64,000 bases of DNA from Paraescarpia echinospica (lineage: Eukaryota > Annelida > Polychaeta > Sabellida > Siboglinidae): positions 99,501-163,500 of the forward strand of contig CM034543.1 in NCBI GenBank assembly GCA_020002185.1, written 5' to 3'. The notes beneath the pieces were generated by a model. The model was not told the origin of the DNA and searched no databases. It saw nothing but the letters and a program-made list of their open reading frames with translations. The stretch's first letter is position 1. Every line of letters begins with the position of its first letter. The position numbers and the translations under genes were made by a program. Positions 36,175-47,947 of this stretch are shown piece by piece.

Positions 36175-38020
36175 TACAGACACAGACACAGACATACATA
36201 CATCACTTACCTGGTCGGTAGTTTATCCCTGATGCCGACAATGTCCTTCATGTCCGCCCACTTAGACTGACTTATATTGCGTGCCGCTGTTATCTCCCAT
36301 AACACGTTAATCCAGCAATCTTGTCGTCATCCTTAATATCGTTGTCGACTACGAAACCCTTGAAGCGGATACTGCCCTGGAGGAAAACGAAAAGAGAACA
36401 TCCAACAAGATCACTATTATACGTCGGTCGGTCGGTCGGTCGGTCGGTCGGTCGGTCGGTCGGTCGGTCGGTCGGTCGGTCGGTATTGCTATTGCTATTG
36501 CTATTGATGGTTCTGTGCTCTTAATGGTGGCAGTAGCGCCAATTAATGGCGCAAACAACACAAATAAACGTGTACCTCCGAATTGAGGTTTAGACGTTGG
36601 TTTGGTGAGCTTGAAACATTATATTTATGCAACAGGAAAGTCATTATAAAAGCATGACAGAGATTACCTTTGCAAGTGAGTTCAATGAATGAAGCAAACA
36701 TAACTGCTGCAAATTATTTATTGGATTGAAGGAAAGAATCCGTGAGAAACCATGTGCAGTGAGGGTCAGCACTGTCTACTGTTACTGCTTAAGGGTATGA
36801 TAATACAGTCAACTATCGAAATTAATTGATTATCCAGCGTGTGGGATGTAATGATAGACACCAGTCCACTACTAAACAAACACTTGACACCATCCATTCA
36901 CAGGCCAAAGATCGATGTCAATCTCGACAGGATTCTTTTTTTTTGATCATATCTGTGCCGAACTCGATGTTGTTCTTGTCCTGGTATTTCCCCGTCACAA
37001 CTTTATGGTAGTAGCAGTTATTGGTGCTTGAATCAATGTCAATAAACATTGCTATCTAACGATCACCGACAACCGGTGTTTGTGCTTGAAAATAAACTTA
37101 ACAGTTTGCCTTCTTTGTTACTGCACCGGAAATCTGGAATGGGTTCCTCATTACTTTAAAATGTTTTTTTTTGTATCATAGCAAGACACATTTGTTCAAA
37201 ATTGCAGTTCCACCCTAAATTTTAACACACACACACACACGTAAGCTAGCATGCATATACCCACAAATACAAACATGTATATATATTTACTCTGCAGCTT
37301 TGTCGAAACAGAAGTGAAGCACAGTGTCTCATTGCACATATTTACCCAGAATTTTGTGATCGCAGGTGTCGGAGGAAGAATCAGAACCTGATGGGTTTCT
37401 GTACGACACCATTTGCCCTTCTAAAATGGCACCACCGCGCACAACAATGGCAATCTAAAACACAACAGGTATATGAATTGTTGTTGTGTATCATTATGTT
37501 TAAGTTGCATAAGACACGTACCCACAAAGATATTTATCAGACAGAATAATTAAAAATAATTTGCAAGATATCTTTATTGCAATACACATAAAGATTGATA
37601 TGTAAGTTGGGACATTACGACATTATAGATAGTGCTCCTATGAGAGAATATGTCGTAGAAAATGGTCATTCAGCAGGGATACATATCAAACATATTGCAC
37701 AGTATTGTTAAAGAGGTTTATGTCTCTATGTGTGTTTGTGACTACTGGAAAACGTTTATCATAGTCGAATAATAAGTTTCATTATCGTCAATACGCCACT
37801 GTATATGTTTACAAAATAAACGACGTTGCAAATAATTACAAAATGCGGTTATCTTTCAAGATCAACGACACTTTATTCACAATACAATGAACGTTACATT
37901 ACATTTGAGTTCCGTCTTCTTCTTCTTATACAATGCGTCACAACCATCATCATCTTTGTAACTTACCTGTATAATGGTGATAACCACGATCGAACATAAA
38001 CCTGAACATTTCAGCATCAT
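32385..38020 (-). CDS. DSL-domain Notch ligand-like secreted protein, five exons
   Basis: Exons: 38020-37967 (MMLKCSG, signal peptide, donor GTAAGT); 37454-37346 (MNNL-like, VSYRNPSG and TCDHK, donor GTAAAT); 36376-36211 (N-terminal domain remainder, CWINVLWEI and [11 protein letters not shown], donor GTAAGT); 35764-35628 (DSL domain, donor GTAAGG); and 32545-32385 (end of DSL plus one EGF-like repeat, then TGA). The DSL cysteines follow C-x8-C-x3-C-x11-C-x8-C-x8-C exactly ([14 protein letters not shown] to CQPG/WEGADC). The EGF repeat has NGASC, YTCLC and GFTGNTC but lacks the usual second cysteine. Exon phases sum to 627 coding bases. However, the joined frame of exon 3 contains TAA and TGA: its first half reads in another frame ([12 protein letters not shown]). 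So either two small indels exist or it is a pseudogene. The last exon may instead splice at 32431 (GTAGTG) to further EGF exons. Confidence 0.8.
32546..34590. other. Left part of the DSL gene's large intron
   Basis: AT-rich DNA with an ATT run near 32980-33003. ORFs such as 33803-34141 have no recognisable domain. Confidence 0.5.
34600..35522 (+). mobile_element. 3' end of a CR1-group LINE inserted in the DSL gene intron
   Basis: The plus strand reads [40 protein letters not shown] and [18 protein letters not shown], the standard CR1-group RT C-terminus. After a frameshift near 35030 it continues toward [13 protein letters not shown] and [10 protein letters not shown]. It ends with GGCGCTATAGAAATGC and an AATAAT-type tail at 35504-35522. 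It lies antisense to the host gene. Confidence 0.88.
36042..36200. repeat. CT then CA dinucleotide microsatellite in intron
   Basis: CT repeats at about 36042-36063 and CA repeats at 36065-36185. It lies only 10-20 bases from the donor of the third DSL-gene exon. Confidence 0.95.
36421..36483. repeat. GGTC tetranucleotide array
   Basis: About 15 uninterrupted CGGT units, about 45 bases upstream (on the gene's strand) of the third exon's acceptor. Confidence 0.97.
36484..37345. other. Intron of the DSL gene
   Basis: Unassigned intronic sequence; a short CA run lies at 37221-37240. Confidence 0.6.
37455..37966. other. First intron of the DSL gene
   Basis: Bounded by GTAAGT at 37966 and TGTTTTAG at 37455 on the minus strand. 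No other feature. Confidence 0.7.
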
Positions 38021-38999
38021 GACGACGACGATATCAAGGTTTCACTTTCGAAACATCTGAAGGTGCGAAGTGAAACAGAGCGATATTAGTCCAAGAATTA
38101 CAACACAGCGGAGCAACCGTTTCTCCTTTATGCACTCAGAATAAACCGCACCACGACATTTATGATCACGGATAAACGGCTTCAACATAACCACCATTCT
38201 TATGCCTATTATGCTTGTTTTGAGAATCGTCGCATTACCAGGCGTTGGGCCTACAACTTTGTCACGCTCGAACATTAGGAATTAGCGATTTATTGATATT
38301 TACAAGGTCTGCGTTTAAAACATCGTATTTCCCGAGCACTCAAAATAAATAACATATCCACATTCAAATATCTTACATTTACAACAACACCACACATGAA
38401 TGGCCGGAATTAACGTCTTCTCCATTTTAATGTAGAGAGCGAGAGCGACCTGTCATAGGCGAATGAGACCAGAGCAGAATGGAACGGAACGGAACAAAAC
38501 AGAACAGACCATAACAAAACATATTTATTTGATCCAAACTGTATACTATATTATTATGTCAGAATATATAATTGTACATAATAAAACATTACTGTGAACA
38601 GAGAGGATCATTGACACGCCCACTGAGGATTATGGACACGCCCACTGAGACTTTTACGTCGTATTCTTTTGGTTTATTTCTTGAGGAAAGAAAACAACAT
38701 ACATGAAAAGTCTTACACGCTAAAATGTAGTATTAAAAAGGTAGTAAGATATATTAGTTCCTGAACTGCGGAAATCTACTTCCAGCTGCGCCCGGCAAGA
38801 TTGATGTTATTATACATTATAAGGGACAACTTGATATATTTAAATATACCATTAAAATTATGTGTTTGATGTTAATAGATTACGGTTTGCCGTGTTAACA
38901 TCGTCCCATATTCTATGTTTGTTTGGTTTCATACCCGGCTCGGAAAGAACTCCGAAATACAATATTACTAGGATGTTTGTTAGAACATACCTACCGGGC
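38021..38999. other. Upstream region of the DSL gene
   Basis: Candidate promoter and 5' untranslated DNA. A purine-rich GGAACGGAACGGAACAAAAC repeat lies near 38481, and CACGCCCACTGAG occurs twice near 38615 and 38638. No convincing TATA box assigned. Confidence 0.4.
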
Positions 39000-39990
39000 C
39001 CAAGCAATTAGTTATTTTAAGCATGTCCAATACGTGAATTTTCCTTGTAGAGTCTTTCGTCGATGTGACACACCAACTTCATCAGTACATGTGACGTATG
39101 ACGTCATCGTACATGTGAGATAGTTCGTAATTCCCCTCGTCCCGATTGATTGGTGTCTGGGTCTTTCCGATCCATATGGCTTATTTTATTTGCCGCGTTC
39201 TTCTGATGGCTTCCTTGTCAACTATTTTCACACCTTCCCAGTTTATGATATGATTCCGTGTTGTTGCGTGGTCTGTGTGGGCGGATTTATTGATGGTTGA
39301 CATTGATATTTGTTCTCGCTCCTCGTGTATTTCTCTTTCCTTGTGTTGTCAACATCCTTTCTATGTTCCTCAAGTCTCGTTTTGAACAATCTTCCTGTCT
39401 CCCCGATGTATTCACTACCACAGTTCTTGCATGGTATTTGGTATACCAGTTCGCCTTGTTCTTCTGGCTAAACTTTATCCTTAGGGTGTACCAACAGGCA
39501 ACTGAGGTTTGTGTGGGAACGCATGGCTGTTGTTACCCCATACTTCTTCAGTACTCGATGTATCCTCTCAGAGACTCCCTCCACGTAATGGATAACTATT
39601 TGTTTTTTCCTCTTTCTTCTTGTCCCCCTCTTTCGAAGTTATTGTCTCATACCGGTTCATCAGGGTTCTGACGACTCCTAACTTTTGAAGTTTGGGATGG
39701 TGGAACGCAAATTTCAGGTTTTGGTCAGTGTGTATCTTCTTCCGATACACTAGACTTAACGCTGCAATCTCCCTTTCTGGTGAATTTAGCATCAAGGAAG
39801 GGCTTGCTGTGGTTCTGTTCTTTATCTCTTGTGAAAATGATGCTGCCCGTAGGGTTAACGAGGGGAATTACGAACTATCTCACACGTACGATGACGTCAT
39901 ACGTCACATGTACTGAAGAAGTTGGTGCGTCACATCGACGAAATACTCTACAAGGTAAATGCATGTATTGGATATGTCTAAAAGAACTAA
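39000..39990 (-). mobile_element. Penelope-like retroelement fragment with inverted flanks
   Basis: The minus strand carries THTDQNLKFAFHHPKLQKLG and VVRTLMNRYETI (39.74-39.63 kb), then after a frameshift the GIY-YIG endonuclease region VYQIPCKNCGSEYIGETG with RLFKTRLEEHRKDV (39.45-39.34 kb). These are hallmark Penelope motifs. A sequence of about 135 bp occurs inverted at both ends (39010-39150 and 39845-39985), each with ATGACGTCAT at its core. Frameshifts make it inactive. Confidence 0.88.
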
Positions 39991-41229
39991 TTCGCATAGA
40001 AACGAACTATCCTGAAGAATGTTCAGCAGCCTACTGAGCACAGATGAAAAGTTTCCGTATAACAACTATTCACTTCACATAGACCAAACAGTGCAACATT
40101 TTGCCGAATATACAAGAATTATGTGGTGCCACGGAGATGTTGACACGAGCTCTGATAGCAATGCAGCGTCATCGATTAGGAGGCCTAAGCCAACCGTACA
40201 GCTGGTCTCTGAGAGTGAATGAGTTTTGGTGTATGTTTTTGTGGGAAAGAGAAAATCTTTGGAAATGTGTGTCAAAATATAAGATCTCGGCCAGAGCCTT
40301 ACCTCCGATTTAGGACATGACGTTGAAAAACGGGACGTGGGTGCTTTTGGATATTTTTCTCGACGATGTTCCAGATTTCGACTTGAGTCATACTCTACCG
40401 TTGGATGTTGTCTGACATGATATCAGAAGACCGGGCGTTCTGTTCATTTTATTCATTAAAATTTTGCTCAAACGGAACAATTTTCTCTCAAGCGGGAATC
40501 TTGCCTCAGCAGGGGTGTATGCGCTCAGCCCCTAGCCCATTGGCCTGAATTTGGTATAGTGGCCACATTATCCAACATGTGCAAAGCACTGCGACCATCC
40601 ACGTCAAAATGAATATGTGAAACAGATCAGAGTGTCATACACAATCGTGATCCTCACAGTTTTGGATTCGCGCCTAGCTGGAATACACCACGTTGGGTAG
40701 TGCTGCCTTGGGAGTCTTTGAATGCTTGTTGTTTATTCTCTCACGTGTGTACGTTGGTCTTGTGTAACGTCCTCCAACCTCAACGAATACAGCGACAGAG
40801 GAATAACTTACTCACAATGGACGGGTACCCATCGGTGGCAATGCATACAGTTAATTACTGCCGCACATGAACCAGGTGCCAATTATGCTGGTCATCGATG
40901 GTGATAACAATGAGATCACCATATCCAATGAAGTGATACCACTACAGTAGCGGGGATTTCCCCAATGAGTTAAGGTGGGAGGTGAAAGAATACGTCCGTC
41001 AAAGTCGACAGTCACGCACGTACGCAACGGGCAGCAATAATTCAAAAACGTTCGGTGCCCAGTAATAGTTCCTTTCTTGGCGAAAGGAACGTGTTGCCTC
41101 CATTACAAACGTATGCATTATAATCAGGTGCAAGCGGCCCAGGTAGCAACAGGGTGCGTAGCATGCTCGTCAACACAACATAATCATTAGATAACTATAG
41201 CTAACTTTAGAATGTTTACCCAGCGTTAT
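39991..41229. other. Non-coding host DNA
   Basis: A minus-strand frame at 41045-40851 (64 codons, with CVTVDFDGRILSPPTLTHWG) looks somewhat protein-like but matches no domain I recognise. Confidence 0.4.
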
Positions 41230-41234
41230 GTAGC

Positions 41235-42255
41235 AGGTAGAGTCTGATCACGTTTATTGTATGTAGAGCCTAATCATGTGTGTTGTACGTAGAGCCAGAT
41301 CATATGTGTTGTATGTAGAGCTTGATCACATGTGTTGTATGTAGAGCTTGATCACATGTGTTGTATGTAGAGCCTGATCACATGTGTTGTATGTAGAGCC
41401 TGATCTCATGTGTTGTATGTAGAGCCTGATCACATGTGTTGTATGTAGAGCTTGATCACATGTGTTGTATGTAGAACCAGATCACATGTGTTGTATGTAG
41501 AGCCTAATCATGTGTGTGGTACGTAGAGCCTGATCATATGTGTTGTATGTAGAGCTTGATCACATGTGTTGTATGTAGAGCCTGATCATGTGTGTTGTAT
41601 GTAGAACCAGATCACATGTGTTGTATGTAGAGCCTAATGATGTGTGTTGTACGTAGAGCTTGATCATACGTGTTGTATGTAGAGCCAGATCATATGTGTT
41701 GTATGTAGAGCCTGATCACATGTGTTGTATGTAGAGCCTGATCATGTGTGTTGTATGTAGAGCTTGATCATACGTGTTGTATGTAGAGCTTGATCACATG
41801 TGTTGTATGTAGAACCAGATCACGTGTTGTACGTAGAGCCAGATCATGTGTGTTGTATGTAGAGCTTGATCACATGTGTTGTATGTAGAACCAGATCACG
41901 TGTTGTACGTAGAGCCAGATCATGTGTGTTGTATGTAGAGCTTGATCACATGTGTTGTATGTAGAACCAGATCACATGTGTTGTATGTAGAGCCTGATCA
42001 TATGTGTTGTATGTAGAACCAGATCACATGTGTTGTATGTAGAGCCTGATCATATGTGTTGTATGTAGAGCCTGATCTCATGTGTTGTATGTAGAGCCTG
42101 ATCACATGTGTTGTATGTAGAGCCTAATCATGTGTGTTGTACGTAGAGCCTGATCACATGTGTTGTATGTAGAGCCTACTCATATGTGTTGTACGTAGAA
42201 CCAGATCATATGTGTTGTATGTAGAACCAGATCATATGTGTTGTATGTAGAGCAT
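41235..42255. repeat. 26-bp minisatellite, about 39 copies
   Basis: The unit is GTAGAGCCTGATCACATG followed by TGTTGTAT. Variants exchange CCTGATC, CTTGATC, CCAGATC and CCTAATC, and ACATG for ATATG or ATGTG. Copies are directly adjacent, with no spacers. Confidence 0.97.
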
Positions 42256-42614
42256 ATCCAGGTTGGTAATTTCTCGATGCATTTCGAATTGGCCCTATAG
42301 AAACTAATGCAACAGTTTCAGCAGTGATTATACGACAACGTAATGACATATTAAACTTAATTAGCAATACACAAATGAATGCGTGTGTGACACATTTGGT
42401 ACCGCTCTGTTTAGCGTAACACCGACATTAGAAAAGTTGTCCAAAAAGAAGCGCCGAATGTGAATGACGGAGCTCTCGGTCTGATTCAAGCCACGGTGCA
42501 CAGCAGCGCGGTTACACCGAACGGACGAAGATTGGATTGCTCAGTCATCCAGTTTGTGATTGGTATGTATAATAGGCCACCGCCTGCCTCTGAAGACGCC
42601 GTAGACAGTGGAAT
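42256..42614. other. Non-coding DNA between minisatellite and microsatellite
   Basis: Nothing recognised. Confidence 0.4.
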
Positions 42615-42711
42615 GTCTACATACATACATACATACATACATACATACATACATACATACATACATACATACATACATACATGCATATATACATACATAC
42701 ATACATTAATT

Positions 42712-42770
<59 letters not shown>

Positions 42771-42800
42771 ACATACACACATTCATACATACCTACATAC
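42615..42800. repeat. ATAC and CA microsatellite
   Basis: ATAC tetranucleotides to about 42728, CA repeats to 42763, then mixed ATAC. Confidence 0.97.
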
Positions 42801-43778
42801 ATAAATTAATGCATATGTATACATACACATTTACATAAGCTCGATACGCGGCGGTGACGACAGGCATTATTTTAAATTACAATCGCGGAATTTAATCAAT
42901 CAATCATTCAATATGTCTATTTTTCAACACATAATTGTACAGTTGATAGTATTTAAAATAATTCACAATGTTAGAAAAAAGGGTATACTGAATAAATATC
43001 TTAAGTGTATGTATACCCCTCTACTTTGCTTCTTAGTTGATTTATTGTACTAACATATAACACCGTTGTTAGGATTTCTATCAGTCATTCTACATTAATA
43101 TAAGTATTTTTTAATTAATAATAACACCAGTAAACAATACAACATTAGTATCCATTAATTAAAAATCAAACAATCATAACTGAAAATAGCACTGCAACTA
43201 GTTTTTCTTTGATATCATCGTAAATACAATACTGCATTTTACAAACATATATCTGGATGTACTCACCTATTTTGTTTTCTTTAGAGTTATTGCCGTTTGA
43301 ACATCGTGAATGCTTAAAACTACATTATACACGATGTTGTTTGATCGCCTCATAATACATTTTGCAGCATTTAGCATTTGCGATGTTCAAATGGCTATAA
43401 CTAAAAACGTAAGCATAATTACTGAGTAAGGCTTGCGACAAATTTCCAGGTACATTCATAATCTTAACGGTGACATCAAAAAAGAGTAAAGATTCATTAT
43501 TGCAGTTTCATGTATCTAGCCTGTCACGCCAATCCGCACCGGCGCGCACTATTCTAAAAGCCTACGCTCGTTGAGCGGCATCTCCTTCGGTGACGTCGCG
43601 ATCATATCTGAACATAGTAACATAAGTTCGCAATCAACATATTTCATATTTGGGTCGTTACTTGACATTAGCATTATGTTTACGTATGCGACGTTTCAAA
43701 GAAATTGACACATTAACTTTAATTAGTCTTTAAGAATATCTGAAGAACTTTATGATGATTTCTCTCCTTGATTTGCAG
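42801..43778. other. AT-rich non-coding DNA
   Basis: Ends in an acceptor-like CCTTGATTTGCAG at 43778. A GC-richer patch lies at 43525-43610. No gene seen. Confidence 0.45.
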
Positions 43779-43788
43779 TGAAGAAACA

Positions 43789-46057
43789 ATGCGTGCGTGC
43801 GTCATCTTATTGGTCGCCTTCCTGGCGAATGTAGCGGCCCACGAAGTTGTAAATAACAACATCAAAAGGATTATACTAACTCGTACTGAACGTACACAAA
43901 CAAAAAACAGAGACCCACAGTCTGGTTGGCAATGTAAACAAGCGTTTCGTTATTGTAGCATCACCAGCATGTTAAACTATTAATGCATATGGCACGTATC
44001 ATAGAGCGAATAATACATAGGCACTGTGGTACACATGCCAGCGGTGACGGTAAACCGTGAAAGTAAGCGGTATTCCTCATTATATTGCGATAGTACACAT
44101 AGTGCGATACACTGCGGTTGTTTGTCCAAATTGTTCTCACTGCCATATGTGTGAATGTATTATATTGAACAAATATTTAATCATGTTATATTAATTCACT
44201 AATTCCTTGGTTCGTTTAAATGGTAGACACATTTAAAGACACGGTATTCACAACCAAGGACTTACAAATATATTTACGGAATTGTAGACAGACTCTCGTA
44301 TGTACACATGCACATACACACGCACACAAAACACGCATGCACGCATGCACGCACGCACGCACACGCACACGCACAAACACACACACACTCACACACACAC
44401 AAACACATGCACACACAGCGTTTGGTGGTTCCATAATATACCGATATAGGAAACCCAAAGAAACTGGTGTAACACAATGAGTGATTCCTTTTGATTCAGG
44501 CGAATGAAGAACAGGCGGGTGAATATTAAACCAATCAAATACATAATTGTCTATGTGTACGTAAGTACGTAAATAAATACGTAAGGATATAAATAAGTTA
44601 ACGCTTGATTTAATGACAGTGACAATGTAAAGTGTTAAGTCGACGTTTTCAATGAGCCATCACCCAATATATATGCATCCATATTTGAAGAAGAACACAA
44701 ATAAGAACAATAAGTTTATTTTGACCCCAGAAAATATAACACAATAATAACACAATAAACATGTCAGGTATACGCATTACTACAAATAAAATAAATATGC
44801 ATATATTGTATACACCATTTCTTAAAGGCAGAAATAATAAGTGATTAAAGCAAAAAATATACCTTTCGTTTTAACACACACAAGGGGGTCATTGGCTCTC
44901 ACTAAGACATGCTGTTATGGGAGCCACGGTAGTTATAACCAATTAATATAACTTTTTATATTTTGTTAACATATGTTGTCCTTTATTCCATTTCGGCAGC
45001 ATCAACATACTCGGGTATTCCTTCTATTCTCAAATTAGATCTTCGACAATATTGCTCTATACTGTCATTTGCCGATTCTAACAACACAATTCTTGTTTCT
45101 AGTTCTGTGATTTTTGCATCTTTCTCTTTCACGGCTTGTTTTAGTAGCTGGATTTGAGCTGATAAATGGTGCAGTTTATCAGCGATTTCTTTGGGAAATA
45201 ATACACGTTTCAACTGTTTTATCACTTTATTGTCATTAAGGATTTCAATGAAGGTTATTTTTAAAAGTTCAGTATCAGTGCCTTCTAAACGAGTTGCCCC
45301 TGTCGAGCTCTTTCGAAATCTCGGCATGTTGTCTTGCTGTCGTGTGTTATTCGTCCTATGGGTGTATCATCTGCGGTGCGTTCACTGTGGCGTGTCCAGC
45401 GTGTCCAGTATGGATGCTCACCACGCCAGCAATTTGAATTTGATGGACCCGCCGATCATGTTCGAATCCGTCTCCATCCTGGGGCACCGGGAAGCCTTAT
45501 GTCACTAGATCACTTGCATAGGTCATCCAGAGCTTGATGCTACTGTCGGAATGAGCGCATATATATTCTAATATCGACAAAATGCGACAATTATCTCCTC
45601 CCCGTTTGACGTACGTTAAGCTACGATAGCCATATTGAAAGGAAAAAATAAAGTTTTTGATACAAGATACACCCATACACATGTTTGCGTGTGTGTCTGC
45701 GTGCGTATGTGAGCCTGTATGCGTGTGTGGGCTTATTTGTATGCGAGTGCGTGCGTGCTTCTGCTGTCCTTTTCGATATAAAGACATTATGCGAATGCTC
45801 AAAAGTGAAGTGATCTGGTTATGAAGGTTTAATATAAATTATACTTTATAATCTTCACATTCAGTTAACTTTGTGATTTTCTTGTCTTGTAATTGTATTA
45901 TTAACACATTGGCCTCCAAAATAAATATAAATCATTTTGTTTCCAGTGCATTCATCCACACGAAAATGAACATGTATATTTCTTTGAAAGGAAAACAACG
46001 TGTCGTTGGAGGTATCAAACGGGGCACGGATATCTCACAGGGGTGCAATTGGAGTAA
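43789..46057 (+). CDS. Possible small secreted peptide, two exons (tentative)
   Basis: The first exon follows an acceptor at 43778 and encodes a good signal peptide (MRACVILLVAFLANVAAHEV, 43789-43848), followed by donor GTAAAT. A second exon after TTGTTTCCAG at 45946 continues in phase 0 with CIHPHENEHVYFFERK and TTCRWRYQTGHGY to TAA at 46057. This gives about 56 residues. A different frame of the second exon, with donor AAG/GTATGA at 46078, is also open. The first exon read through alone ends at 43983. The signal peptide is the firmest element; the splice is inferred. Confidence 0.3.
44290..44425. repeat. CA/GCAC microsatellite
   Basis: CA with interspersed GCAC units; ORFs are artefacts. 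Confidence 0.95.
44430..44980. other. AT-rich non-coding DNA
   Basis: Nothing recognised. Confidence 0.4.
44983..45327 (-). pseudogene. LINE ORF1-type coiled-coil protein fragment
   Basis: The 114-codon frame starts MPRFRKSSTGATRLEG, has a heptad-rich coiled coil (HLSAQIQLLKQAVKEKDAKI to LETRIVLLESAND), and reaches EQYCRRSNLRIEGIPE, the conserved word at the coiled-coil/RRM junction of LINE ORF1 proteins. It then ends abruptly at 44983, so the RNA-binding part is missing. Confidence 0.75.
45328..45945. other. LINE 5' untranslated remnant and unassigned DNA
   Basis: Sequence up to about 45500 probably belongs to the LINE 5' end. A GT/GC-rich patch lies at 45680-45765. Confidence 0.4.
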
Positions 46058-46600
46058 TTTAAAGGTTGCAGTTAAAGGTATGAATGGGCGGAGCAGTTGT
46101 GGGTTTGTTGTGATTATTAACCCGTATATTTATGGCAAACTATTTGTTGACATGGGTGACACATAGATTGTTACGTGATACGAAAATAATTGAAGATATT
46201 AAGCAATATTGTTCTTTGCAAGAAGATGGTATTATGTGCTGGAGTGGTAGTAGTGGATGCCGCTGCAGGAGTAACACTTCAGGCGGCCCAGGAGGATGCA
46301 TGGTCGACGTGCGACACAACTTCCACTACCATTGGTGCCAGGTGGAGCATTTCTCCCGCGTGTAATGTCACTGCAATGACGTCCTTAATTGCAAGCCCTT
46401 AACTTGCCAGTCGCCGTAGTGAGTGTATTTGCCAGGTAGCATCTGTGTTTCCCGTTTTTTTTCCGCCACGGACCGCACGCATGTACACACTCACACACGG
46501 ACCCATGCACGTGCAGTCATACACGCACGCGTGCACATCTACACACTTGAACATGAATCAAATGAAATTGGACTTGGTTAGATATATTACGACATGCACG
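46058..46600. other. Unassigned DNA with protein-like short frames
   Basis: 46245-46365 contains a Cys-rich frame (SNTSGGPGGCMVDVRHNFHY) preceded by an acceptor-like CCGCTGCAG. It could be a further exon of the tentative gene at 43789, but the frame is not determined. Confidence 0.3.
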
Positions 46601-46930
46601 ATCTTACACGCCAACCGATGAAGAGAGACATAATTCCACGGGCGAATCTTTGAAGAGAAGCACGACTGTACAGACCAACCGTTGATAACTAATTGAACCC
46701 GACAGACCAACCTTTGAAAACAAACATGACCCTACATACCAACCTATGAGGAGATACACGACCCTACAGACAAGCCTTTGAGGAGAGACGCGATCCTACA
46801 CACCAACCTTTGAGGAGATACACAACCGTACGAACCAACCTTTGAGGAGAGACACGACCCTAAACACCAACCATTTAGGACTAAACACCAACCATTTAGG
46901 AGAGACACGACCCTACAGACCAACCTTTAT
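46600..46930. repeat. 32-bp minisatellite, about ten diverged copies
   Basis: The unit is approximately CGACCCTACAGACCAACC followed by TTTGAGGAGAGACA. Left copies are more diverged than right copies. Confidence 0.9.
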
Positions 46931-47567
46931 GCTTTGCTTATATAGCTTATATATTATGTCACTGTATGTTTTGTATATTAAATGTGCAATCCAAATAAAC
47001 ATTGAAACAACCTCCCTCAGAAACAAAACCACACACCTATTTGGCGAATGAACGGATCAGTGTTCCATTAACGACAACAACCTCTAAGAACCCTTAAGTA
47101 AAACGGTTCACTTGTTTCGAGAATGTATGCCAACAAATTCGATTCCGTGATGGATTTTCCCGTTGATTGTTGTAACTTTATGCTATGCCGTGTCATTGGA
47201 TGAGGAATTCGGCTTGATCGGTACATTCATGCTTCGCCTTTCGATTCTTCTCATATCCACAATTCTTCTGAGCCAGTTGTTTTCGAAATATGAGCTGCCG
47301 TTCCCGCATACCGGCCCACTCAGGTGTACAGAACTCTATTTTGTGCTAAACGTTCAACAATCTTCTTGTCTATCAAATTCCAACGCGTTCGGCCACCACC
47401 AGCACCTCCACTCAAACATCATGAATACCTGTCGCCAAACCTGTCTTCTTCTTCTTCATTGCTCTTGATACCTCAGCATCCACAATCTCCTCCACCTTTA
47501 CTTCCCCGTCTACTGCACTTGGTTGACCTAGTAGTGTGTTTTCCCAACGGCTTAACGGTGCGATGAA
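46931..47567. other. Unassigned DNA
   Basis: No gene I can support; possibly an old LINE fragment on the minus strand. Confidence 0.35.
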
Positions 47568-47618
47568 ATACCATACCATACCATACCATACCATACCATA
47601 CCATACCATACCATACAC
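47568..47618. repeat. CCATA pentanucleotide array
   Basis: About ten uninterrupted ACCAT units. Confidence 0.97.
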
Positions 47619-47947
47619 ATTCTTCTTCCTCTGTTCCTACCCTATGATCTGACGCTGCCCTTCCAGTTTGAAGTCTACATACGGACATGTTGTATACCAG
47701 CTGCTTTCTTACCATCACACTTGAAACAATGGTCCTCCCATGCCATCTTTCCACTCTCACCATGTCTTTAGTGATCTCATCTGTTTGGTTTATGATCTCT
47801 TTTGATATGGTTTGCTGAGTACCTGGAGTAGAATCGTTATTGTATGAATTATTCTGGCAGGAGTGACTCTTTTTTCTGTACAAAGCGTTCAAAATCCTCA
47901 GCCCATTACGTGTCGTTCATGTATGTAATTATTCTTGAATAATTATA

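Noticed and set aside
41235..42255. CRISPR-like array
   Set aside because: Units are directly adjacent without unique spacers, and the surroundings are eukaryotic.
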